From the NCBI GenBank assembly GCA_003979185.1, contig RYWJ01000002.1, forward strand, positions 1 to 64,000: a stretch of DNA of 64,000 nucleotides, in the 5' to 3' direction. The stretch comes from Candidatus Saccharimonadota bacterium. Lineage in GTDB: Bacteria; Patescibacteriota; Saccharimonadia; Saccharimonadales; Saccharimonadaceae. Below the pieces are notes generated by a model. It saw nothing but the letters and a program-made list of their open reading frames with translations, made no database searches and was not told where the DNA came from. Positions within the stretch are counted from its first letter, which is position 1. Each line of letters begins with the position of its first letter. Shown here piece by piece: positions 15,576 to 22,427 of the stretch. Made by a program: the position numbers and the translations under genes.

Positions 15576-17921
15576 ATGTTTGGTAAGCTCAAATCTTTGT
15601 TACTTAAATCTAAGGCTACGAAAAATGATAAAGACATTTTTGATAGGTATGTTCCAACTTCTAGCGTAGGAGGCATTAGCGGATTAGTTGGTCAAATCTG
15701 TGGAAGCTATGATAATACTTTTCCTAATATAACGCGAATTGCTGAAGCTTTTGCAGAGGTTATGCCGTACGCGATTGATTCCAAAGGTAAGCGTCTAGTG
15801 CATCAGCCTAGGTTAATAGAAGTCTTATATAATCCAAATCAGCAAATGTCTGGGTCTGATTTCTTCGAGACTTTAATTGTCATGATGCTGGTCCATCCAA
15901 TGGTTTATATTTTGTGCTGGCGCGATGAGGCTGGAGAAGTAAAACCAGGCGGACCGATTACTCCAAACAATATTGCAGGCTTTACATTTCTTGAGGGGGC
16001 GTCCATCACACGGGTTGGTGGCAAAACAACTATTTATTCTGGATCAAACGTTTATACAGATGCAGATGTCCTAACCTTAAGCTTAAATGTAAATCCGTAT
16101 AACTTGCTGGCTGGTTATTCCCCATCGCAAGCTATCAAGAAATGGGCAACAGTAGACGATTATGTGGCTGATTACCAAGCGGGTTTCTTTAGAAATGGAG
16201 CAGTTCCGGCTGGTGAGTTTGTAGTTACCGCTCCCACCATTGAGGATTTTGATGCAACGGTGGATGCTCTTCAAAAGAACCACCGTGGGGCAAGTAAAGC
16301 CAATAATGTATTGTACGTCCATAGACCAACCTCTAGCATAGATGGTAAACCTATGGCCGCCCAAGTAGAATGGGTTCCTTTTGCACAACCTACTAATAAA
16401 GGTGTTTTGCAATCTATCTTTGACCAAGTGAATAAAAAGATTGATATGGACTTTGGTGTTCCAGAGGAAGTTAAGGGTTACTTGCAGAACTCTAACTACG
16501 CGAGCGCAGAAGTCGCCGACTATGTGTTTGCTAGGCGTGTAGTCTATCCTAAACTGAAAAAAGTCTATGCAAAATTCACTCATGAGATGAATAGAGTAAC
16601 TGGTGGCCTAGGATATGCTTTAGACTTTGATTTTGAACCACCAGTACTCACTGACACTCGCAAGATTCAAGCAGAAACTTTACAGGTCATGCTTAATGCT
16701 GGTTTTACAGTAGAGAGCTCGGTCGAGGCATTACAATTGCCGCGTTCTTTTCTTAAACTAGAGGCCAAGAGCACACCAGCGCCATCGGCGTCAGACGAGT
16801 CACAGAATGTGACTAATAATGATGCAGACGCACCTAAGCAAACCAGTGATAAAATTCAGTCTAAAACAGTAAGCAAAGCTTTAGATGGGGACTCACTCGA
16901 TGAATTGTCTGATCCAGATATTGTTAAACTACTCAATTTATACTCACAAAGAATTATTGATGCGGCTACACAGGCGGTGGAGTCAAATGTAGACGTCAAG
17001 GGGGCAGTTAATGATTATCTAAAAAGTCAAAACGCTAATATTATAAGAAAGCTCGTTCTAGGAAACCTGTATAAGATTATAGTGCGAGCAGAGTTCGATG
17101 CAATCAATAAGCACTCTAATGAGTTATCGGTATCTAGTGATACAGTTGATGCGAGCCTTGACAGTGACAGGTCTACTTTTGCCTCCTTCGTACTGGCTCT
17201 CCAAAACGCACAAAGCACTATTGAGCAAACTACGAGCAATGACATAGAAATTGAAGAAAGAATAGATTCCATAATCGAATTAGTAGAGAGCCAGCTACGT
17301 ACAACAGGCCTGTATGATGTTATTGATTCTGCTAGTGGAGATGAGTACTCGGAGCAGATAGACAGTATGTTAATTGATTACGGCGAACAGCTGTCTGGTG
17401 CGGTAGAAGAAACTATCGAGAAGAATAGCAACTTGGACAAAGTGGCAGTAGTTGCTTTGTTGCTTACATTACTCGCAGAACGCTCCTGGCGTACAGACCG
17501 TTGGGCCTTGGAAGAAGAACATCGTGCAACTCACCTCGGCGAACTTTTAGGCGTAGAGGATGTGGCAGATGTGGCTAACCTAGAGCCTTACAAGGTATGG
17601 CACGCTAAGCATGATGGTGATACATGCGAACTGTGTATCGGTATCGATGGAGAAACCGTTAAAGCCAACGAGAAGTTTTCTAATGGTGATATGGTGCCGC
17701 ATTACCATCCGCATTGTCGATGTGTGATGGAAATCGTATTTAAGCCCATCAATGAGCCAATAAAAATAACCTGTCCAAGTTGTGGTAGATATATGATGGA
17801 AACTACTGGTGGCGTAATGAAGAATGTAATTTGCGCCAATTCCAAATGTAAGAAACACTATGATTTTGAAGTCCACGGTAAGAAGATTAAAGCGGTAGAA
17901 AATAAGAGTTGGACAAAATAA
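15576..17921 (+). CDS. Portal protein fused to MuF-like head protein and zinc ribbon
   Basis: 781 residues. Residues about 25-410 resemble HK97-type portals (NITRIAEAFAEVMP, PNQQMSGSDFFETL, WVPFAQPTNKG, VPEEVKGYL). A Ser/Asp-rich linker and a helical region follow, then a MuF-like domain near 640-725 with CELCIGIDGETV and HPHCRC. The last about 45 residues hold a zinc ribbon (CPSCGRY, CANSKC). Portals form the DNA channel; MuF proteins are internal head proteins, often toxin carriers, normally encoded by a separate neighbouring gene. The gene is leaderless and lies far from the terminase, an unusual order. Confidence 0.85.
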   Translation: MFGKLKSLLLKSKATKNDKDIFDRYVPTSSVGGISGLVGQICGSYDNTFPNITRIAEAFAEVMPYAIDSKGKRLVHQPRLIEVLYNPNQQMSGSDFFETLIVMMLVHPMVYILCWRDEAGEVKPGGPITPNNIAGFTFLEGASITRVGGKTTIYSGSNVYTDADVLTLSLNVNPYNLLAGYSPSQAIKKWATVDDYVADYQAGFFRNGAVPAGEFVVTAPTIEDFDATVDALQKNHRGASKANNVLYVHRPTSSIDGKPMAAQVEWVPFAQPTNKGVLQSIFDQVNKKIDMDFGVPEEVKGYLQNSNYASAEVADYVFARRVVYPKLKKVYAKFTHEMNRVTGGLGYALDFDFEPPVLTDTRKIQAETLQVMLNAGFTVESSVEALQLPRSFLKLEAKSTPAPSASDESQNVTNNDADAPKQTSDKIQSKTVSKALDGDSLDELSDPDIVKLLNLYSQRIIDAATQAVESNVDVKGAVNDYLKSQNANIIRKLVLGNLYKIIVRAEFDAINKHSNELSVSSDTVDASLDSDRSTFASFVLALQNAQSTIEQTTSNDIEIEERIDSIIELVESQLRTTGLYDVIDSASGDEYSEQIDSMLIDYGEQLSGAVEETIEKNSNLDKVAVVALLLTLLAERSWRTDRWALEEEHRATHLGELLGVEDVADVANLEPYKVWHAKHDGDTCELCIGIDGETVKANEKFSNGDMVPHYHPHCRCVMEIVFKPINEPIKITCPSCGRYMMETTGGVMKNVICANSKCKKHYDFEVHGKKIKAVENKSWTK

Positions 17922-17931
17922 TGGAGGTAAA

Positions 17932-18384
17932 ATGTCATCAAAAGCCAAACTCAAACAACTAGAGCAAAAATGGGATAACGCCGATAAGTGGGTTAAGCGG
18001 GTAATTGGCGCAGTTACTACGCTTGGCGTAATTGCTGGCATGTTCTGTGGGTTATTCTCGTGGGGGATTGGTCAGCTGGATGGTTTCGTTAATGCTAAAC
18101 TTCAAGACGTAACGGCTCAAGTAGTGGAAGTTCAGGCGGACATCACGCGACAGGTATCCACGGTCAAGCAGGAGCTTCTCGATATTGAGAACGAGAGTCG
18201 TCTAGGACGTACTAGGCTAGAGTTAACCACACTTATTGCACATAGCCCAACCAATGTCTTAGAAATAGAAAAAGTCGCTCGCTACTATTTTGTCGATTTG
18301 GGCGGGGACTGGTACATGAGCCAGATATATTCGGATTGGGCAAAGCAGTATGGTGGTGATGTGACTTTTGTAACACATAAGTAG
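17932..18384 (+). CDS. Holin-like membrane protein
   Basis: 150 residues: positively charged N-terminus, one membrane segment (about 26-48, VIGAVTTLGVIAGMFCGLFSWG), then a coiled-coil-like helical stretch and a polar C-terminus. Directly precedes the lysis gene, with GGAGGT before the ATG. One-span proteins with a coiled coil next to endolysins are often holins or their regulators. Function inferred from position. Confidence 0.5.
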   Translation: MSSKAKLKQLEQKWDNADKWVKRVIGAVTTLGVIAGMFCGLFSWGIGQLDGFVNAKLQDVTAQVVEVQADITRQVSTVKQELLDIENESRLGRTRLELTTLIAHSPTNVLEIEKVARYYFVDLGGDWYMSQIYSDWAKQYGGDVTFVTHK

Positions 18385-18391
18385 GAGTTCT

Positions 18392-19600
18392 ATGGAAGAA
18401 GTAATCAATCAACTTATAACCGTTGGCGCAGGTCTTGGCATACTTGGAGGTAGTTGGTTTATCTGGCTAATATCTGGCGTCGCCAATAATCTTTTTAGTA
18501 CAAAAAAGTGGTCTTGGACACGCATGTTTGAGGATATTGTTAAGACGATAATCATGGGCATTGGCATTCTAAGCTGGGTTGTATTGATGAATGTTCTAGA
18601 TTGGTACACATTCAAGCTAGGCATGGATATAGGCGCAGTTCTGGATGGCGCAACTGTCGTAGGTTTGCTAGCAGTAATTGTTGGCGGATCGGCTAACTAT
18701 GCCCTCAAAGCTTACCGTAATTTCGCAAGCTTTATTGGGACTGACCACGTGGCGCAGGTGGTGGACAAGCAGGATTATGCTGGTATAGCTCAGGACATCA
18801 AAGATGGGGTGACTGCACTATATGTCTCTAGCCATAGCCAGCAAGAAGATCCAGATGCTATTGCTGGCGAAGTTCTCACAAAGGCGCAGACTAAGAAGTT
18901 AGCCGAGATGGGATCAATCCCATATTATAAGTTAGATATCTCGACACCAACTATAGCCTGCCAAAATCTGCTCGGTAAAGGCTTCAATGAGGGCTGGGGT
19001 TGGCAGTGCGTGGCTGGGTTCAAAGAGTTTATGTTTAGTCTGGTGGGACGCTACGTATCGGCTGGTGGCGCGGCAAGCGGCTATGCTCTCAATAAGCAAG
19101 TTCGTGATGCAGTTTGTAAACTTGGCTTTACTTGGCATGACGGAACGACTGGATTGCAAGATGGTTGCTGGGGTATCTGGATAGATGGTCTATATGGTCA
19201 CGTCGCTATGTATTACCAAGGCAAGTGGCTGGGGCAGAATCAAGGGGCAGAGAATGGCAGCGTAGGGACACCGTTCAACTTAATGGCTCTGCCAATGCAA
19301 GGCTTTGCTGGGTACTTCCTCCCGAATATTTACTCTAAAGCTGCTATAAAGCCCGGGACAGAGGTAAACCAGCCTACTATAAAGCCAACCTCACCCCAGA
19401 ACAGTGATGAGGTCTTCCGAAAAGGCGATAAGGTATTTCTTAAAAAATACGTAGACGTAAACGGGACTAAGCTGGCTAATATCCAGTCTACACCTTATAC
19501 AGTCTTCCAAGTGCGTAATAGCGATAAAACTGTTGTGCTTAAAAGTGATGACGGGGATATTTACGCACGAGTAGCATTCAGCAATATTTCAAAAGTCTAA
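18392..19600 (+). CDS. Holin-endolysin fusion with CHAP-like amidase and SH3-like domain
   Basis: 402 residues. Three N-terminal membrane segments (about 8-30, 48-68, 76-102) look like a holin. Residues about 185-310 look like a CHAP-type peptidoglycan hydrolase, with GWGWQCVAGFKEF carrying the probable catalytic Cys and LYGHVAMYY the His; Trp-rich surroundings fit. The C-terminal about 55 residues (VFRKGDKVFL...) look like an SH3-like wall-binding domain. Usually holin and lysin are separate; joining them would anchor the lysin in the membrane. AGGAG lies upstream. Catalytic assignments are by eye. Confidence 0.75.
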   Translation: MEEVINQLITVGAGLGILGGSWFIWLISGVANNLFSTKKWSWTRMFEDIVKTIIMGIGILSWVVLMNVLDWYTFKLGMDIGAVLDGATVVGLLAVIVGGSANYALKAYRNFASFIGTDHVAQVVDKQDYAGIAQDIKDGVTALYVSSHSQQEDPDAIAGEVLTKAQTKKLAEMGSIPYYKLDISTPTIACQNLLGKGFNEGWGWQCVAGFKEFMFSLVGRYVSAGGAASGYALNKQVRDAVCKLGFTWHDGTTGLQDGCWGIWIDGLYGHVAMYYQGKWLGQNQGAENGSVGTPFNLMALPMQGFAGYFLPNIYSKAAIKPGTEVNQPTIKPTSPQNSDEVFRKGDKVFLKKYVDVNGTKLANIQSTPYTVFQVRNSDKTVVLKSDDGDIYARVAFSNISKV

Positions 19601-19623
19601 AGATGCTGTAATATAATGTTAGT

Positions 19624-19875
19624 ATGGCGATAGTAAAAAGTGGAGATATAAAAAAGGTAAACGAAACCGATTGTCAAGCATTCGATGTGTACAACGGCGA
19701 TTGGGAAGCTTTGAAAGCTGCTACCATAAAATGGGGGCTTAAAGATGAGGTGAGTGCTTTGCGCTTTGCGTTAGCAATTTTGACTATTGCAAATCCTGGT
19801 GGGCTTGTGATTAATGGTGATAATACCGGACCGGCTGAGTCGTTACTAAAGGAGAAAAATGACGGGGAAAACTAA
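19624..19875 (+). CDS. Small accessory protein, copy 1 of duplicated cassette
   Basis: 83 residues. The core GDWEALKAATIKWGLKDEVSALRFALAIL corresponds to GDLAALKAATEQYGVRD... in the gene at 29823, so the two are paralogues. TATAAT at 19612-19617 lies 6 bases before the ATG, predicting a leaderless transcript, exactly as in copy 2. Family unknown; the helical core could be a small DNA-binding or dimerisation domain. Confidence 0.65.
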   Translation: MAIVKSGDIKKVNETDCQAFDVYNGDWEALKAATIKWGLKDEVSALRFALAILTIANPGGLVINGDNTGPAESLLKEKNDGEN

Positions 19876-19930
19876 CCCTCAAGAACTAGTAGACGCGTTA
19901 AAAACGCAGTCTAATTCTGGCAATTATTAA
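19859..19930 (+). CDS. Hypothetical 23-residue peptide, relic of the copy-2 second gene?
   Basis: MTGKTNPQELVDALKTQSNS..., with AAAGGAG at good distance and overlapping the preceding gene by 17 bases. In copy 2 the corresponding slot holds a 119-residue membrane protein with the same kind of overlap, so this may be a shortened counterpart. No sequence identity was obvious. Confidence 0.35.
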   Translation: MTGKTNPQELVDALKTQSNSGNY

Positions 19931-20005
19931 CTATCGTTAGTTATATCACAAAAATAACTACTTTTGTAAGTTTTTTACAAAAACGGGTGTATTTGTGAAT
20001 ATTGC

Positions 20006-20206
20006 TTAGCCCTTACGGCTTTTCTGCCCATATTTAGCTATGCGAGCGGCAACCGCTTTTTTGGCACGCTCGCTACGCTGCTCGGGAGTGAGATTAGATG
20101 ATGATTTTTTGCCACCAACGCTTGCGCCAATGTTCATTTTATCATATGCCTCGGCTTTACGTTTTAGTTCATCGTATTCTTCAATAGGGATAGCAATTGT
20201 TTCCAT
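20006..20206 (-). CDS. Small basic protein with duplicated C-terminus, copy 1
   Basis: 66 residues. Residues 1-37 (METIAIPIEEYDELKRKAEA...) are unique; the last 29, from NLTPEQRSERAKKAV onward, are identical to those of the gene at 29305-29499 and the DNA is near-identical over 85 bases. The shared part is a basic helix ending KSRKG, suggesting nucleic-acid binding. It is the second gene of a leftward mini-operon starting near 20416 and is preceded, a few bases before its ribosome-binding site, by the 3' half of a predicted pseudoknot. Confidence 0.7.
   Translation of the reverse strand: METIAIPIEEYDELKRKAEAYDKMNIGASVGGKKSSSNLTPEQRSERAKKAVAARIAKYGQKSRKG
20011..20095. repeat. 85-bp duplicated segment, copy 1
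   Basis: Matches 29310-29394 with about two differences, in the same orientation, encoding the shared C-terminus. Flanking coding sequence is not similar, so identity is confined to this segment, which suggests recent duplication or gene conversion. Confidence 0.85.
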
Positions 20207-20221
20207 ATTTTTACCTTTCTA

Positions 20222-20415
20222 TCGGCGGGTTTAGCAAGGGGTTGATTTTACCTTTCCGTTATGCTATTATTTAATTAAGCTACTTCTTCTTTGCTGGAGG
20301 GGTGGCTTTTTTGAGCTTGATATATTCAATCTCATAGCCATCTGGAATCATGATTCTAAACTCTTCCATAGCTTCTCCTTTCTACCGCCGATTTTAATTT
20401 GCTATCCCCTTGCTA
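20222..20415 (-). promoter_or_regulatory. Predicted A-B-A'-B' pseudoknot enclosing a leader ORF, copy 1
   Basis: On the minus-strand mRNA, segment A TAGCAAGGGG (20415-20406) pairs with A' CCCCTTGCTA (20241-20232), and B TCGGCGG (20391-20385) with B' CCGCCGA (20228-20222). The order A-B-ORF-A'-B' cannot form as nested stems and is an H-type pseudoknot. A begins at the predicted transcription start; B' ends just before the ribosome-binding site of the 66-residue gene. The same layout with different bases occurs in copy 2. Confidence 0.7.
20280..20369 (-). CDS. 29-residue leader peptide, copy 1
   Basis: MEEFRIMIPDGYEIEYIKLKK..., preceded by a strong AAAGGAG site 5 bases before the ATG. It lies entirely within the loop of the predicted pseudoknot, upstream of the 66-residue gene. 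Translation of this ORF would bring ribosomes into the A'/B' strands and could control the next gene, so I interpret it as a regulatory leader peptide, though it may also have its own function. Confidence 0.6.
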   Translation of the reverse strand: MEEFRIMIPDGYEIEYIKLKKATPPAKKK

Positions 20416-20422
20416 TGTTCTT

Positions 20423-20451
20423 ATTATATCAAAGCGACTTAGATAAATCAA
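20423..20451 (-). promoter_or_regulatory. Promoter of cassette copy 1
   Basis: TTGATT (20451-20446), 17-base spacer, TATAAT (20428-20423). Predicted start about 20416 coincides with the first base of pseudoknot helix A. The sequence around the -35 (AAAAAGTATTG) is shared with copy 2. Confidence 0.75.
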
Positions 20452-20494
20452 TACTTTTTTGAAAAATAAAACGGAAAAATGTGCTTTTTTGTTC

Positions 20495-20523
20495 TTGAAC
20501 TTGTCTTTTATATAGCTTATAAT
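20495..20523 (+). promoter_or_regulatory. Promoter of the plus-strand small RNA
   Basis: TTGAAC (20495-20500), 17-base spacer, TATAAT (20518-20523); predicted start about 20530. Confidence 0.75.
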
Positions 20524-20529
20524 ATAGAC

Positions 20530-20719
20530 AAGAGAAAATAGTTCACTACATACTTTCTTGTAGAGCTGTTCTTCCAATATCAACCGCTGTTTTACATCTA
20601 TGTAGTCAACTGAAGAGGCTGCATTTTTTAATGAAGTTTCTTCAGTCGCCTATGTGCGAAAGAGTAGTTAATCTATTCGAGTGTATCAAAAAAGACCACA
20701 TTGACGTGGTCTTTTTTGA
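20530..20719 (+). ncRNA. Predicted structured small RNA, about 190 nt
   Basis: Lies between a near-consensus promoter and a strong terminator with no sensible ORF. Stems: 20540-20552 with 20599-20611 (12 of 13 paired) and 20609-20616 with 20639-20646 (8 bp, sharing three bases with the first, so alternative folds). At 20669-20685 it carries TAATCTATTCGAGTGTA, which is exactly complementary to the tRNA transcribed from the other strand (tRNA positions 20769-20753). It may therefore pair in trans with that tRNA, or both may derive from a duplication. No known family recognised. Confidence 0.6.
20686..20719. terminator. Bidirectional terminator between small RNA and tRNA
   Basis: 14-bp perfect stem TCAAAAAAGACCAC/GTGGTCTTTTTTGA with a 6-base loop; A and T runs on both sides make it work for both converging transcripts. 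Confidence 0.9.
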
Positions 20720-20832
20720 TGGCGGCGAGTAAGGGATTCGAACCCTTGATGCTAATCTATTCGAGTGTAAATCTGATATTTCACATGCCAGCTTTGGAGG
20801 CTGGTGCAATAAGCCATCTCTGCCAACTCGCC
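20720..20832 (-). tRNA. tRNA-like gene: serine-type body with CCA anticodon and oversized variable arm
   Basis: Acceptor stem GGCGAGT/ACTCGCC (7 bp), D arm TGGCAGAG...TTGCA typical of class II tRNAs, anticodon stem CCAGC/GCTGG with loop CTCCAAA giving anticodon CCA (Trp codon UGG), T arm AAGGG-TTCGAAT-CCCTT, encoded CCA end. The region between anticodon stem and T stem is 40 bases: a hairpin GTGAAAT-ATCAG-ATTTACAC plus about 17 extra bases including a second TCGAAT. Bacterial tRNA-Trp has a 5-base variable loop, so this is either a serine-type tRNA with altered anticodon, an insertion-bearing tRNA, or a tRNA mimic. Cotranscribed behind a pseudoknot RNA. Confidence 0.7.
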
Positions 20833-20861
20833 ATAATCTCTTTGATACGAAAAACGCACCT

Positions 20862-20956
20862 GTCGGGGAGAGTAGGCGTCATAAAAGACTTCTACTCCGT
20901 ATGGAGGTGGTGGTACCCACTCTCCTCGGCAGCTGCGCTTTTGCTGCTCTTATGAC
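20862..20956 (-). ncRNA. Predicted pseudoknotted RNA upstream of the tRNA
   Basis: On the minus strand GTCATAAGAG (20956-20947) pairs with CTTTTATGAC (20887-20878), while CGAGGAGAGTGGG (about 20930-20918) pairs with CCTACTCTCCCCG (about 20874-20862) in 12 of 13 positions. The order A-B-A'-B' is a pseudoknot; small hairpins (GCAGC/GCTGC and CTCCATACGGAG) sit in the loops. It lies in the transcript from the consensus promoter at 21054-21026 and precedes the tRNA by about 30 bases. I recognise no known RNA family; HDV-like ribozymes, SRP, RNase P and tmRNA do not fit. Confidence 0.6.
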
Positions 20957-21016
20957 TCGGCCACCACGCCGTTGAATTTTGAAATTGTGCCTAATGGAAC
21001 TGTCTAGCACCTCCAT

Positions 21017-21054
21017 CTGGCACTTATTATATATGAGTGCCAGAATCGTGTCAA
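21017..21054 (-). promoter_or_regulatory. Consensus promoter with overlapping palindromic operator
   Basis: TTGACA (21054-21049), exactly 17 bases, TATAAT (21031-21026): perfect sigma-70 consensus on the minus strand. A 27-bp palindrome with 8-bp arms CTGGCACT/AGTGCCAG (21017-21043) covers the -10 box and start site, a typical repressor operator. It would drive the pseudoknot RNA and tRNA. Confidence 0.85.
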
Positions 21055-21082
21055 CAGTTTTTCATAAGCATTTAGCGCAACT

Positions 21083-21463
21083 TTAAGTTAAATTTGGTGG
21101 CCTGAAGCTATCTATGTGTACACCCAAGTCAAACTCTGACCATTGACCAGAGGTATTGCCTGGTAACATGCCATAAAACGCAATGTTTATTTTAATGACG
21201 CCGGCACTTTGCCTAAATACATCAACTTCAGCCGCAATATTACTTGGATTTATATAGAATGCTCCACCTGCTATTGTTTCGCCATTAAAGGTAAGTTGTA
21301 CACTATCAATTGCACCAACGATTGCTGGTATACTAAGTGTTGTACTCCAATTCCAACCTCCATCCACTAGTCTTCCAGCCGGAACTCTTACACTTGTATC
21401 CACGGTGCTTTCTAATGCAAACGACAGATAATCTGAGTTAATTTGAAAAAAGTTTGGCTTCAT
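21083..21463 (-). CDS. Minor tail protein
   Basis: 126 residues, beta-rich. Its N-terminus MKPNFFQINSDYLS resembles MSLKNFQFNSDYPM of the upstream gene, suggesting a shared attachment peptide on two different tail proteins. Last gene of the tail operon; overlaps the preceding gene by 4 bases. Function beyond tail-tip/baseplate decoration unknown. Confidence 0.55.
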   Translation of the reverse strand: MKPNFFQINSDYLSFALESTVDTSVRVPAGRLVDGGWNWSTTLSIPAIVGAIDSVQLTFNGETIAGGAFYINPSNIAAEVDVFRQSAGVIKINIAFYGMLPGNTSGQWSEFDLGVHIDSFRPPNLT

Positions 21464-22101
21464 CCATAGATCCTTCCATGCACAACGACGCCTGGCGCGG
21501 TCCCGCTAGCGGGATACTTTACTTGAATAGTAGAATTAGTGACAAGAATTGACTGGACGCCAGCGTTATATCCGCTTGGCGAACCCTCCATAAGTGGTTC
21601 GGTGTGACCGTTTACATCGTTGGTGTATTCTATCCATGCTAATACTCTAGGCTTATAACCTAGATTATGGCTATATGTGGTCGTCCGTGATGCAGTAAAA
21701 GTCTGGACGAGCGGCATATATCGAAAATCGGAACTGAATATGTATTTATTGGAATAGCTACTTGTTGGAGTCGCAGAGGCTATCGAATCGCTCTTCAACA
21801 AGGCGTAGATTCTTACATAGACAGGTCGAGTGTTGCCTGCATAATTTGTGACAAATACCTTACTTTTGGTTGACCACACAATTACTGGGTCGCCAGAATA
21901 TCGAAGCATAGCGCAAGTGTGCGTACTGTTAAAGGCGGAATCCTCTGACCATATTCCTAAGACTAAAAGTGATTCACCAAATCCATGATCAAACGAAGTT
22001 GTATAGGGTGTTGCGCTAGTACCAGCTACTCGAAATTCGCGCAACAATACGATTTTATCCATAGGGTAATCTGAGTTAAACTGAAAGTTCTTGAGGCTCA
22101 T
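21460..22101 (-). CDS. Minor tail protein, possible host-contact protein
   Basis: 213 residues, rich in Ser/Thr/Tyr and beta strands, with the NFQFNSDYPM N-terminal motif shared with the next gene. Overlaps neighbours by 4 bases on both sides. Position at the distal end of the tail operon fits a tail-tip decoration or receptor-contact protein. Confidence 0.55.
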   Translation of the reverse strand: MSLKNFQFNSDYPMDKIVLLREFRVAGTSATPYTTSFDHGFGESLLVLGIWSEDSAFNSTHTCAMLRYSGDPVIVWSTKSKVFVTNYAGNTRPVYVRIYALLKSDSIASATPTSSYSNKYIFSSDFRYMPLVQTFTASRTTTYSHNLGYKPRVLAWIEYTNDVNGHTEPLMEGSPSGYNAGVQSILVTNSTIQVKYPASGTAPGVVVHGRIYG

Positions 22102-22427
22102 GAGTTCAAATCCTGAATGACATCACGACCAGGTTTCCCAACAGCCAAAATCGGATCGCCAGTCTTTGGATTTTGTCCAATGAGGATTTCTGATTTGCCA
22201 TTAGTCCCATACACAATAATCTGTTGCTGACCATTAGCGTTTTGGCCGAACTTAATACGCTCAGTGCCTTGAGCGTCATAATACTTAAACCCCTCCTTAT
22301 CGATACGTACTACTTCAGTAAGCCCGTTTCTGATGACAATTTCGCCATTGGCTTCATTGATGCTTAAACCTCCAGCAAGAGAGCTGGTCACATTTGCTCC
22401 ATTGCTTGTTACATTCTCTATAATCAT
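22098..22427 (-). CDS. Small tail-associated protein
   Basis: 109 residues built of short beta repeats with Gly/Asn turns (GGLSINEANGEIVIRNG, VRIDKEGFKYYDAQG). Such segments are typical of fibre shafts or tail-spike linkers. Overlaps the tail hub gene by 4 bases. Confidence 0.5.
   Translation of the reverse strand: MIIENVTSNGANVTSSLAGGLSINEANGEIVIRNGLTEVVRIDKEGFKYYDAQGTERIKFGQNANGQQQIIVYGTNGKSEILIGQNPKTGDPILAVGKPGRDVIQDLNS

Noticed and set aside
20701..20955. Plus-strand ORF across the tRNA and pseudoknot RNA
   Set aside because: It is antisense to a tRNA and structured RNA and has no start signals.
20862..20956. HDV-like or other self-cleaving ribozyme
   Set aside because: The helix order resembles a simple pseudoknot, but the P1.1/P4 region and catalytic C of HDV-like ribozymes are missing.
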